The notes: generated from the letters alone by a model not told the origin. Numbered from the stretch's first letter, positions 51,820-60,551 are shown. The stretch: DNA of 64,000 bases from Bacteriovoracaceae bacterium UBA6200 (GCA_002422605.1 DISW01000023.1:62001-126000), one strand, 5' to 3'. Translations and numbers: made by a program.

Positions 51820-52959
51820 ATGAAAAGAGAGCATGTTGAGCAACTTTCCAAAGTTTATTCGGGAGATCAACTTGATGAGCAAAAATTTGAGAAATCCTTA
51901 GGCATTTATTTGAAAGAAACATGGATTCTGATTAGTGAAATATATAATTCGTTTGATAAATCAGACTTTGGCATTGGATGGTGGAAATCCTATGAGAATT
52001 TAAGTTTTGAACAACGAATTTTAATTAGTGATCAATTGTATCAGTCAATATACAGCATACAAAGTAACATTACCGAAGCGAAACTTCATCTCATAGAACT
52101 GCTTGGAGAGTGGGAAAAAGAAAATAGAAGTTATGATGAAGGTGTTCAGTATAACAAAGGCCAGTTTAGTATTAAGCATCCATTAAAAACAAGGCCACTG
52201 GATGATCTTACTTCTCATATGGCAGACTTGCACTTAAAGGGATTCTTGGGATCTTTGACCGCGGCGATTGATTGCATGGCAGCTGTTGTAGTAGGTATTA
52301 CTGGCATTAGACTAGAAATTTATAAAGTTGGATTCTCTGAACTAGAGAACCATGCTCAAAGTAAGCATTTTTCTTATGGCAACAAGACTCAAAAAAAGGT
52401 TTTTGAAAAAATAGATAAAATTGTCTCTTCTGCTGGTCCATCAGGATGGAAAAGATGGCTCTTTGATTATCGGAACATGGTTCTTCATAGAGGAAGAAGA
52501 ATTCAGTTTACGCAATTTGATGGTCGCGAAACGGGAGTGCTTTCACCTAAGGGAGAGGAGATCATACGAACTAATCTTTTGAGGTCCCTTGTAAAAGATC
52601 CAAGATTGTCGAATGTGGAAAGCATGAGGAAAGAATTAGCAAATGTTTTAACTGAACATGCCGAGGTCACCCTTGAAGAAATATTGAGAAGCTCAATCTT
52701 TTTAATCGAAGAGATAAGTAAAGAATTATTGTTAGTATGGACCAATCGAAAAACAGATCACAAACTAATAGAGCAACCTCCAGAACAATGGCCAAAAGTT
52801 AGACAAGATACATATGATTTTGAAGGATTTTCGCCGAACACCTTGAACTGGAATGTTTCCTTAGCATTCGCGAATGAAACTGTTTTAAATCGAATAGAAG
52901 TTGCCTCTTTGGCTGATAAAGATAGTGAAAACTGGAAGTCTTTGGACAAAAAAACTTAA
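51820..52959 (+). CDS. HEPN-like protein, second gene of the candidate operon
   Basis: 379 residues, helical, soluble. Around residue 216-226 it reads DYRNMVLHRGR: Arg218-x4-His223, the HEPN ribonuclease signature (R-x4-6-H) on a helix, preceded by helices such as LKGFLGSLTAAIDCMAAVVVGI. The C-terminal part has further helices and a DFEGFSPNTLNW segment. HEPN domains cut RNA in many toxin and Abi systems. Family not recognised otherwise. 25 bp after the membrane gene and 16 bp before the next. Confidence 0.7.
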   Translation: MKREHVEQLSKVYSGDQLDEQKFEKSLGIYLKETWILISEIYNSFDKSDFGIGWWKSYENLSFEQRILISDQLYQSIYSIQSNITEAKLHLIELLGEWEKENRSYDEGVQYNKGQFSIKHPLKTRPLDDLTSHMADLHLKGFLGSLTAAIDCMAAVVVGITGIRLEIYKVGFSELENHAQSKHFSYGNKTQKKVFEKIDKIVSSAGPSGWKRWLFDYRNMVLHRGRRIQFTQFDGRETGVLSPKGEEIIRTNLLRSLVKDPRLSNVESMRKELANVLTEHAEVTLEEILRSSIFLIEEISKELLLVWTNRKTDHKLIEQPPEQWPKVRQDTYDFEGFSPNTLNWNVSLAFANETVLNRIEVASLADKDSENWKSLDKKT

Positions 52960-52975
52960 TTAGAGACTAGAAAAT

Positions 52976-53935
52976 ATGTTTAAACATCCTTATTTTGAAA
53001 AAAGAAGATTCGAAGACCAAATAGGCAAATACGTATGGATTGTATCTGAAAAATACATGAAACCTATTGAGGAAGAGTGGTTAAAAGTCTTTAAGGATCA
53101 GAAATCAGGAAGTCCTTATGAGATAGGGACTTCTTCAGATGCCAAAATCGTGAGCGTTTCTGAGACCAATATCGAGATAGGTTATATTATAAATCGTCTA
53201 ACTAGATTCCATTCGATGAAGTTTCATATACCTCGGAGAGTGATTAAAAATTGGGTTGGTATTTATGGGGACTTTGATCATAAGAATGACTACATCTTTG
53301 TCGATGATGAATGGCATGATACTTTTTGGGATGGGCATATTTCAGCCTTCCTTCTCGTTGATGCCATCGGTATTAAGAATAAGATGCTTAGTGATACTAA
53401 AAATTTCTTAAGAGAACTAAACACCCTTTCCGCTCTCATAGACGAGCTCGCTTTAAAATATCCTAATCTTCTATTTATTTCTGCTGCTGACAATATAATT
53501 GTAAAAGCTAGTTTTTCACCACGGGCCAGTGAACCAGAGTACAATCCTGAGCTTTTGCTTGAAGTTTGCAATGACATTTTTGCAATTATAAAACAAACAT
53601 TAGGCCTTGATTCGTATGGGATATTTACTCAGGGATTTAATATCTACAATGATAAATCCTTGTTTAACTTAGGTGCGAAATCTAACCACCTTAATACCAG
53701 ATCCTTAGGTGAACCATATCGAGAACTCTTTGCAATAGAGACCAAAATTAGATCAGCCTTAAAATCTGGAGTGGGTAAACCATCTTCGGCATATTTTAGT
53801 GTCGATTTCTTTTTAAGTTTAAATTTGGAAAGAGGCAAAATAAGCTTTGATTATGAAAAAGAAAAGGAGTCGGAATATATCGGCAGGAGCTTGCTGGATG
53901 TAATCAATGCAAAATATAAACTGAGGACTTTTTGA
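52976..53935 (+). CDS. Class III nucleotidyl-cyclase-like protein, third gene of the candidate operon
   Basis: 319 residues. The central domain has SAFLLVDAIGIKN (Asp129) and FISAADNIIVKA (Asp172), separated by 43 residues. In class III adenylate/guanylate cyclases the two metal-binding Asp stand 44 apart (Asp396/Asp440 in mammalian C1) in the same xDxxG and GDxx settings. A later DSYGIFTQG stretch resembles the RIGIHTG strand, and LGAKSNHLNTRSL the GxxVNxAxRL segment. No membrane helix. The N-terminal 115 residues are unrecognised. It could make a cyclic nucleotide signal for the membrane or HEPN partner. Not proven; a non-catalytic member is possible. Confidence 0.62.
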   Translation: MFKHPYFEKRRFEDQIGKYVWIVSEKYMKPIEEEWLKVFKDQKSGSPYEIGTSSDAKIVSVSETNIEIGYIINRLTRFHSMKFHIPRRVIKNWVGIYGDFDHKNDYIFVDDEWHDTFWDGHISAFLLVDAIGIKNKMLSDTKNFLRELNTLSALIDELALKYPNLLFISAADNIIVKASFSPRASEPEYNPELLLEVCNDIFAIIKQTLGLDSYGIFTQGFNIYNDKSLFNLGAKSNHLNTRSLGEPYRELFAIETKIRSALKSGVGKPSSAYFSVDFFLSLNLERGKISFDYEKEKESEYIGRSLLDVINAKYKLRTF

Positions 53936-54241
53936 TCTTTCGAGTAATGATCTTATTAAGCCAGTTTTCATGATATGAGGTGAATCGAGGAGTGTTCGAA
54001 TTAGATGCCCTTTCTTTTTCATTGTCGCGCAGCGGCGTTTCTGTTTACATTCCTAAATGGATTCGTTGTATTTTGGAGTTTATTTTTAGAAAAAACGTAA
54101 TCTGAATTCGATCTTGAAGTTCTAATGATGATACTCTTTAAGATTATGCTGCAATGTAAGAGTTTTTAGTATGAGGTAGCTTCTAGTGCTTTCCATTAAG
54201 TACTTGTTTATGTTCAAATTAATCTAATACAAATTAAGCAC
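53936..54241. other. 306-bp gene-free AT-rich stretch
   Basis: No plausible ORF, terminator or repeat found. A few weak inverted repeats only; presumably the promoter region of the type IIG gene. Confidence 0.5.
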
Positions 54242-57076
54242 ATGCAGGTACAGGTGAGTTCTAGCAAGACAAGAGCTAAACAAGAGATTTCTGAGCTTAT
54301 AGAGCAATTTAAAAAGCACAGTAGCAGCTATAAAGCCGCTGACTACAAGGAAGCAACTCTACGCATCGATTTTTTGAATAAGTTTTTTTATTCACTGGGA
54401 TGGGATGTTGCTAACGATAGCTCCCTTCCTCCTGTTTATCGAGAAGTCGTAACGGAAGATAATCTTGAAATTGATGGTCGAACAAAATCCCCTGATTACT
54501 CATTTAGAAAGACAGGAGGAAGAAGACTTTTTTTTGTAGAAGCAAAGAAACCACACGTCAATATATCAAATTCTGATAGCCCTGCATTCCAGCTACGACG
54601 TTATGGATGGAGTGCTGATTTATCTATTAGTGTTTTAACCAGTTTTGAATATTTTGCTGTTTATGATTGCTCAATCAAACCGAAGACAACAGATTCTGCT
54701 AGAACTGCAAGACTTAAAATAATCCACTATGAGGATTATCTTAATGAGTTTGATTATCTCTGGGACAATTTCAGCAAAGAGTGTGTATTCAAGGGAAATC
54801 TTGAGAACTTTTCGGTCTCCAAAAAAAGAGGAACTCAATCAGTTGATAAAGACTTCTTAGAATCCCTTGATAGATGGCGAGTCTCACTTGCAAGTGATTT
54901 AAATAAGAATAATAAGCTTGATGAAGAGCAGTTGAATTATATAGTACAGCAGACAATAGATCGTATCATTTTCTTAAGAATCGCCGAAGATCGAAAGGTT
55001 GAAGGGTATGGGAATTTGAATGAAATATTTTTAAGCAAAAACTACTATAAGGGCCTTCTTGAAAAATATTTCCAAGCTGATGAAAAATACAATTCAGGTT
55101 TGTTTAAGGGGAATAAGCTATTAAACGATGTTGTAATTAGCAATTCACTATTAAAAGAGATTGTTGCTGGACTTTATTACCCATTGAGCCCATACGAATT
55201 TTCTGTTCTGCCTGTTGAAATCCTGGGTAAGGTGTATGAACAGTTCCTGGGCAAGCAAATTACTTTAAATGAAGATCACGAAATTGAGATAGAGGATAAA
55301 CCTGAGGTTAGGAAGGCGGGCGGTGTTTTTTATACTCATGAATATATAGTCGAATACATTGTAGAAAATACGATTGGAAAATTAGTAGCAGAGAAAAAGC
55401 CTGAAGATGTGAGTAAGATAAGAATTTTAGATCCGGCTTGTGGTAGTGGTAGCTTCTTAATTGGCGCTTATCAATATTTGTTAGATTGGCATTTGAATTA
55501 TTATCTTAAGAACCCACCTAAGCAGACAAAAAAAGCTATTTCCCCTCTGACCCCAATCAACACATTAACGACTACTGAGAAAAAGCGCATTTTGGTTAAT
55601 AATATATTTGGTGTTGATATTGATCATAATGCTGTCGAAGTGACTAAGCTCAGCCTTCTACTTAAGTGTTTGGAGGGAGAAACCGCTACAAGCATAAAGT
55701 ATCAACTTAATCTCTTTGGGGAAAAGGTTTTGCCTACGCTAGATAGCAACATACTTTCAGGAAATAGTCTTATTGATCTAGATTATTCAGAACTTCATAT
55801 AGATTACGAGATCGATAGGAAGATAAATCCATTTAATTGGAAGAGGGGCTTTCCATCAATATTTAAGCAAGATCTCGGCTTTGATGTTGTGGTTGGTAAT
55901 CCTCCATGGGGAGCAGAGTTTACAAATGATTCACTCGCTTACTTGCGTAGAAAATTTGTTTCTGCCGAGACAGGAACAGTAGATTCTTATGCGTTATTTG
56001 TGGAAAAATCAATCACCCTTCTTAAAGAGAACGGTGTTCTTGGATTCATTACTCCAGATACATTCCTAAGGAAAGATGACTTTATTTCATTCCGAAAATT
56101 TGTTTTTAACAATTATATCTGGGATGAGTTAATAGAAGCAGGCCCACTGTTCTCTCAAGTTAGGGATACGTGGTGTTCTGTGTTCTTTATCAAAAGAAGT
56201 TCGCCTAATAAGAAGACCGCGATTAAACATCGTAAGTTAAGTCGTACAATAGTTTCTGTCGAAGAACGATTACAAAAATTTGGTGAACTGAAATGGGATA
56301 GTGACACAATTGTTCCGCAATTTGTTTGGAGGGATAAGCCAGATCATATTATTGGGTATAAGGCGAATCCTGAGGATCAGAGGGTAATAGAGAAAGTAGA
56401 ATGTCAGCCGAGATTGGGCACTCTTGATCAGTATAAAATTTCAAGAGGGGAAGAAGGAAGTAAATTAAAAATCAAGGAATCAGCAAGGGGAACTTTCTTC
56501 ATGATTATCCCAGCTGATATTGAAAGGTTTGATGTGGCCCAAGGGACACGAATTCTTTGTGATGGATTAACAAGAAATAAGGTGACTTCGATTTACCAAC
56601 ATCCAAAAATCTGGATTATTAGAATTCAAAAAATGCGATGGATTCAAAGGATCGTTTCAGCAGTTGATAGCAGAAATAACACAGCTGGCATGAAAACCCT
56701 CCAAAGTATTACTTCTAATGGAGATAATCTTAACGACCTACAGTACTTGCAGGCTATTTTGAGTTCTAAATTAGTAAACTTTTGGTGTGTAAACTACCTT
56801 GCAGATGACATTAACCAGTCTTACTTGTCCAAGATTCCTATAAAAGTGATTAGTGGAAGGTCAGAACAAACCAAGTATGATAAAATTTGTTTATATAGCG
56901 AAAAAATCGCAAATCTCAAGATGCTAATTAAGGCTTCAGATTTACATTCCAAGAAAGAAAAATTGCTTCGTGAAGTAGGGCATTTTGAAGGTTGCGTTGA
57001 CCAATTAATTTACGAATTGTATGGTTTGAATGAAGAAGAAATAAGGATTGTGGAGCGAGAAGAATATGAGTATTGA
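54242..57076 (+). CDS. Type IIG restriction-modification enzyme (Eco57I-like)
   Basis: 944 residues, all functions in one chain. N-terminal nuclease: PDYSF with Asp85 and VEAKKP with Glu100-x-Lys102 (PD-(D/E)xK). Methylase: motif I DPACGSGSF (Asp397) and motif IV NPPW (Asn553), N6-adenine type. The C-terminal third, with TPDTFLRKDDFISFRKF, ISRGEEG and a TaqI-like ...LNDLQYLQAILSSKLVNFW segment, is the recognition region. It cuts and methylates the same site. Start ATG lacks a good ribosome site; a nearby GTG is possible. It overlaps the next gene by 11 bp. Confidence 0.92.
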   Translation: MQVQVSSSKTRAKQEISELIEQFKKHSSSYKAADYKEATLRIDFLNKFFYSLGWDVANDSSLPPVYREVVTEDNLEIDGRTKSPDYSFRKTGGRRLFFVEAKKPHVNISNSDSPAFQLRRYGWSADLSISVLTSFEYFAVYDCSIKPKTTDSARTARLKIIHYEDYLNEFDYLWDNFSKECVFKGNLENFSVSKKRGTQSVDKDFLESLDRWRVSLASDLNKNNKLDEEQLNYIVQQTIDRIIFLRIAEDRKVEGYGNLNEIFLSKNYYKGLLEKYFQADEKYNSGLFKGNKLLNDVVISNSLLKEIVAGLYYPLSPYEFSVLPVEILGKVYEQFLGKQITLNEDHEIEIEDKPEVRKAGGVFYTHEYIVEYIVENTIGKLVAEKKPEDVSKIRILDPACGSGSFLIGAYQYLLDWHLNYYLKNPPKQTKKAISPLTPINTLTTTEKKRILVNNIFGVDIDHNAVEVTKLSLLLKCLEGETATSIKYQLNLFGEKVLPTLDSNILSGNSLIDLDYSELHIDYEIDRKINPFNWKRGFPSIFKQDLGFDVVVGNPPWGAEFTNDSLAYLRRKFVSAETGTVDSYALFVEKSITLLKENGVLGFITPDTFLRKDDFISFRKFVFNNYIWDELIEAGPLFSQVRDTWCSVFFIKRSSPNKKTAIKHRKLSRTIVSVEERLQKFGELKWDSDTIVPQFVWRDKPDHIIGYKANPEDQRVIEKVECQPRLGTLDQYKISRGEEGSKLKIKESARGTFFMIIPADIERFDVAQGTRILCDGLTRNKVTSIYQHPKIWIIRIQKMRWIQRIVSAVDSRNNTAGMKTLQSITSNGDNLNDLQYLQAILSSKLVNFWCVNYLADDINQSYLSKIPIKVISGRSEQTKYDKICLYSEKIANLKMLIKASDLHSKKEKLLREVGHFEGCVDQLIYELYGLNEEEIRIVEREEYEY

Positions 57077-57305
57077 TGCAGCGGGTTTAGCCGCAGAACT
57101 TAAAAATAAGCGCACAGAAATGATTAACTCTCTTCAAACGTGGCCTAAAGAGGATCTGGAAAAGCTTTTTAACAAATACAATACAGCTAGAGAGCTAGCT
57201 GAAGAAGAAAACAGATTAGACTCCTTACTCTTATTGGATGAAAAAATTTTTCAAGTTTCTGAAGCATTAAATACTAAGAACCGCACCAAAGAAATGTCAC
57301 TTTAA
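57066..57305 (+). CDS. Small protein coupled to the type IIG gene
   Basis: 79 residues from ATG 57066, inside the last codons of the IIG gene; the frame is open from 57048. Almost wholly helical (AAGLAAELKNKRTEMINSLQTW; ELAEEENRLDSLLLLDEKIFQVSEAL), acidic, likely coiled coil. It may be an accessory or inhibitory partner of the restriction enzyme, but no family is recognised. Confidence 0.6.
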   Translation: MSIDAAGLAAELKNKRTEMINSLQTWPKEDLEKLFNKYNTARELAEEENRLDSLLLLDEKIFQVSEALNTKNRTKEMSL

Positions 57306-57406
57306 TAAAACCTTCTGTATTAAAAGATTTCAATAACTGAAATTTTATCTAGTCTCGATCTAGTGCTAATCATTCCATCTGAATTGATCTTATGTTTATA
57401 TAAATC

Positions 57407-58042
57407 ATGGAAGAAGCAAGACAATTACTATCAGATACCCATTCTGTTCATGAGAAATTGAAACTTGAAGAAGGTGACATCCTTTTTCATTGTGGTGATA
57501 TGACTAAACGAGGAGAGCTTAAAGAGGTGAATAACGTGGCTCATTATCTGGCCCGTCAACCTTTCCGTCATAAAGTTGTTATTGCTGGAAACCACGACTT
57601 TTGTTTCGAGAATGAATATAGGGAAGAAGCTGAAAAAGCATTAACCGATCATGGAATCATTTACTTGAATGATAGCTCTGTTGAAATAAAAGGGCTTAAG
57701 ATTTGGGGGAGTCCGATTCAGCCTTGTTTTCATAACTGGGCATTTAACAGGGAAAGAGGAGACGAGATCAAGAAGCATTGGGAGTTAATTCCTGATGATA
57801 TTCACATCCTTCTCACTCATGGGCCACCACATGGAATTCTTGATTTTATCTACAGTGGTGAGTCGGTTGGTTGTGAGGAGCTTTTAAAAAAAGTGGCAAA
57901 AGTCAGACCCCATATTCACGCATTTGGGCACATCCATGAAAGCCATGGGATTAAGACAGTGGGTACAACTAAGTTCGTTAATGCCTGTATTACTGAACTG
58001 CGATATTGGATTAAAAATAAGCCTATAAGCTTGGATTACTAA
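57407..58042 (+). CDS. Calcineurin-like metallophosphoesterase
   Basis: 211 residues. Motif set: SDTH (Asp-x-His) at 9-12, GDMT, GNHD, THGPPHG and GHIHESHG, so all metal ligands are present. The protein starts with the polar MEEARQLL just before SDTH; family members normally have a hydrophobic first strand (kil.iSDtH), so the true start may be altered or the first strand is lost. An in-frame stop lies two codons upstream of the ATG, so no longer version is possible in this frame. Substrate unknown. Confidence 0.83.
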   Translation: MEEARQLLSDTHSVHEKLKLEEGDILFHCGDMTKRGELKEVNNVAHYLARQPFRHKVVIAGNHDFCFENEYREEAEKALTDHGIIYLNDSSVEIKGLKIWGSPIQPCFHNWAFNRERGDEIKKHWELIPDDIHILLTHGPPHGILDFIYSGESVGCEELLKKVAKVRPHIHAFGHIHESHGIKTVGTTKFVNACITELRYWIKNKPISLDY

Positions 58043-58184
58043 AAACCATTAAAATCAATGTGTTAGGTTCTTTTTTTCTGTTATATAACCTACCTCGATT
58101 AACAATATTGGAATCATGACTAGCAACCCATTGAAATCACATTATGTTTAGCCCCTTAAGTTTATGGTCTTGAGAGCCGAGAAG

Positions 58185-58230
58185 GTGGGCATATCCCACA
58201 TTGACAAAAGTGGGATTGCTGGTGTATAGT
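58185..58230 (+). promoter_or_regulatory. Promoter with overlapping operator for the toxin-antitoxin pair
   Basis: TTGACA (58201-58206), 18-bp spacer, TATAGT (58225-58230). Directly upstream is GTGGG-CATAT-CCCAC (58185-58199), and a further half-site GTGGGA at 58210-58215 lies between -35 and -10. This is a typical layout for autorepression by an antitoxin. Confidence 0.65.
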
Positions 58231-58250
58231 GTTATTATCAGGAGTTGCTT

Positions 58251-58517
58251 ATGGGTGTATTAGTTCATAAAGACAGTAAAAACAGATTACCAGTGGGTAC
58301 CGAAGTTGAAGGAACCTACTTCCTGCGTGAAGTTGATGATCGTGGAAGAATTATTTTTACTCCTCAGATACTTGTTCCAAAGGATGAGTATGAAGAAAAG
58401 ATCATTACATTAAATGATCAGGAGAGAGACGTTTTTGTCCAGAGTTTACTTGCAGCTCCAGTGAGAAATTCAGCTTTTAAAAAGGCCAAGGATGAATTTA
58501 ATAAGAAGTATAAATAG
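58251..58517 (+). CDS. Antitoxin of a GNAT toxin pair, AbrB/MazE-like N-terminus
   Basis: 88 residues from ATG 58251, CAGGAG 6 nt upstream. The C-terminal part (LNDQERDVFVQSLLAAPVRNSAFKKAKDEFNKKYK) resembles the toxin-neutralising tail of DUF1778 (TacA/AtaR-type) antitoxins. The N-terminus (KNRLPVGTEVEGTYFLREVDDRGRIIFTPQILVP) is not the usual ribbon-helix-helix; it looks more like a swapped-hairpin AbrB/MazE strand set. The stop abuts the toxin ATG. The chimaeric structure is an inference. Confidence 0.75.
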   Translation: MGVLVHKDSKNRLPVGTEVEGTYFLREVDDRGRIIFTPQILVPKDEYEEKIITLNDQERDVFVQSLLAAPVRNSAFKKAKDEFNKKYK

Positions 58518-59000
58518 ATGAGTTGGGCCTTTGTTGATTTTGATAAAAAATATGATCGTTCAAAATTTGATTGTAGCGAGTCTGCTTTAAACAATTATCT
58601 CAAAAATCAAATCTCACAGGATGTTGCTAGAAAAGCAAATGTTCCTGTATTAGCAGTTAATTCTAAGGATGAAGTTCTAGGGTTTTACACACTAAGTAGT
58701 GGCGCTGTTGAGTTTTCTAATTTTCCAGCAAACCTGAAGAAGAAAATTGCACCTTACCCAGTTCCAATAGCTAGGATTGGAAGGCTTGCTGTAGATAACT
58801 CCACCAAAGGCCAAGGTCTTGGTAAAGATTTATTATTCCATGCTATTGATAGAGTAGAAGAGGTTGCTGAGAAAATTGGAATAAGAGCAATCGTTGTAGA
58901 TGCAAAAAATCAAAATGCAGAGAATTTTTATCTAAAATATGGATTTCAATATCTTCAGAACACTCCAGGGACAAAGAAGACTTTGTTTCTAGTCGTTTAA
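58518..59000 (+). CDS. GNAT acetyltransferase toxin (TacT/AtaT-like)
   Basis: 160 residues. GNAT toxin pattern: RSKFDCSESALNNYLKNQISQDVARK, YTLSSGAVEF, acetyl-CoA loop RIGRLAVDNSTKGQGLGKDLL (Q-x-x-G-x-G-K), and a late NAENFYLKYGFQYL containing the catalytic Tyr. Such toxins acetylate aminoacyl-tRNA and stop translation. Directly coupled to the upstream antitoxin gene. Confidence 0.92.
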   Translation: MSWAFVDFDKKYDRSKFDCSESALNNYLKNQISQDVARKANVPVLAVNSKDEVLGFYTLSSGAVEFSNFPANLKKKIAPYPVPIARIGRLAVDNSTKGQGLGKDLLFHAIDRVEEVAEKIGIRAIVVDAKNQNAENFYLKYGFQYLQNTPGTKKTLFLVV

Positions 59001-59054
59001 TTAAATCAGATCGTTTGATCAATTTTATAACAATTACTACAAGAGATGTATTAA

Positions 59055-59918
59055 ATGAGGTTTCTATTGTTTATTCGTGACGAGGATATAGAGAAGTTTG
59101 AAAAAGAGTATATTTCAAAAAGCTTTCTAATATTTCTCACCCGCTATCTAGAGGTAAAGCTTCTAGGACAAGAGGAAGTATCTTCTCTTTCAAGAATCTT
59201 ACACCAGAATCGCTTAATAAATATATCTCTACAGCTCCAAGAAAGGCCTATATATATTTTAGAAACGCATGATGAATATTACGAGGCACAGGAGCATGCG
59301 TGGCATGATGGAGAATTTAAGCTAATTTTTCGTAGGCTAGATACTTTTCAGTTTGTTGAGATGCTGGGTGAATTAATTAAGTATCAATATATGGATATTA
59401 ACGAAGTCAACGATTTGCTTGAGAAGGGTAAACTTTCTTTTAGGTATAAGAGTGCATCCAAAAGTAGTTCAGGACTTGTAGCTAAATTTTTGAAAACTTC
59501 AGAGATTGAAGAGCTTTTGAAAGATGAGGGTAATGAAAGTTACCATGAGAATGTATTTGTTCTTTTCAATCGAATGGATGCTGCGTTTAAGGCGAAAGAT
59601 TTCACCTTAGTTCTTTCACAAGCCGCATCAGTTTTTGAATTGGTTGCTAAAGATGTCATCGATGACAAAAAATATGATGGGAAGACATTTCATAGCTTGT
59701 TAAAAAAGTACAAAGAGGTTTCGGGGCTTCCTGAGGCGGCTGTGGATTACATGAATAAGGTATATATAGAAAGAGGTCGTACTCCTCTTGCTGCACATGG
59801 TTCAAGATTGGACGTCCCAAAGATGAGTGAGAAAGATGCTCTCACTTTGATAGAAATTACTAAAGCCTTTGTTAAAATCGAATATAAAAGTCTTGAATCC
59901 ACAAAAGTGGAGCTTTAA
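59055..59918 (+). CDS. HEPN/Abi-like protein
   Basis: 287 residues, soluble. The C-terminal 120 residues have helices with a final YIERGRTPLAAHGSRLDVPKMSEKDALTLIEITKAF, matching the abortive-infection C-terminal HEPN pattern (R-x5-H: Arg242, His248; R.g.t..aGHG....p.is..dA). The N-terminal 150 residues are an unrecognised domain. It is followed 21 bp later by another small HEPN-like gene. Likely role: RNA-directed defence or growth control; inferred. Confidence 0.7.
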   Translation: MRFLLFIRDEDIEKFEKEYISKSFLIFLTRYLEVKLLGQEEVSSLSRILHQNRLINISLQLQERPIYILETHDEYYEAQEHAWHDGEFKLIFRRLDTFQFVEMLGELIKYQYMDINEVNDLLEKGKLSFRYKSASKSSSGLVAKFLKTSEIEELLKDEGNESYHENVFVLFNRMDAAFKAKDFTLVLSQAASVFELVAKDVIDDKKYDGKTFHSLLKKYKEVSGLPEAAVDYMNKVYIERGRTPLAAHGSRLDVPKMSEKDALTLIEITKAFVKIEYKSLESTKVEL

Positions 59919-59939
59919 TTTTAAAAACTTGGAACTATA

Positions 59940-60395
59940 ATGAGTAATACCCCTCCTGTAGAAAAAACGTTAGATGGTAAAATTCTTCAAGAAAAGATAT
60001 TTTCTAATTTAATTCCTCTTGATGAATTAAGTTTTTATGAGCGCTATGCCGTATTCATGGGTAAAGCTCAAATTGTTGAATTTGCCCTTAAGGGTTTGCT
60101 TATTAAAAAATATAATCATGATGAAGAGTCTTTAGAAAAATGTACCCTCGGGGCTGCTATTGCAAAACTTGAGACTGCTGGACTAAGGGGCGACTTCATT
60201 CATATTTTAAAAGAATTAAATAAATATAGAATTAGTATGGCTCATGGATTTCTCGCTGATTATTCAATGGGAACTACTCTGATTGGAGAAAAGTATCAAA
60301 GCTTTTCGGAGAAAGAGTTACGACATGCACTTTATAGCGTCGAGCAAGTGATTCTTGTTCATGACTTTTTAATGGAAAATAATCTTTTTAATTAA
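59940..60395 (+). CDS. HEPN-like small protein
   Basis: 151 residues, all helical. KYRISMAHGF contains Arg97-x4-His102, the HEPN ribonuclease motif. Further helices (IVEFALKGLLIKKY; ELRHALYSVEQVILVHDFL) fit the four-helix bundle. Two HEPN-like genes side by side suggest a pair or a heteromeric toxin. Last accessory gene before the chemotaxis operon. Confidence 0.68.
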   Translation: MSNTPPVEKTLDGKILQEKIFSNLIPLDELSFYERYAVFMGKAQIVEFALKGLLIKKYNHDEESLEKCTLGAAIAKLETAGLRGDFIHILKELNKYRISMAHGFLADYSMGTTLIGEKYQSFSEKELRHALYSVEQVILVHDFLMENNLFN

Positions 60396-60519
60396 TTGAG
60401 TTCTATTCTCTTCTCATCTTCAATTGTTATCCCTAATTGAAACTCGTGTCTTTTCACTTCTTTTAGAGGTGTTAAGCTACAGGAATCTTTCCGACTGGGA
60501 AGTTTCCACCAAACATCTA

Positions 60520-60545
60520 TGGCTACCGAGTGGCAACGGTAGCCA
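60520..60545. other. Perfect 9-bp hairpin in the junction before the triple-CheW gene
   Basis: TGGCTACCG, 8-nt loop, CGGTAGCCA, GC-rich. No T-run follows on either strand, so it is not a normal terminator. Function unknown; may be an RNA structure at the end of the chemotaxis mRNA. Confidence 0.5.
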
Positions 60546-60551
60546 CCAAAT

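Noticed and set aside
60480..60550. c-di-GMP-I (GEMM) riboswitch
   Set aside because: Only a GGTAGCC-type stem is shared; the GCAAA tetraloop-receptor and P2 features are missing.
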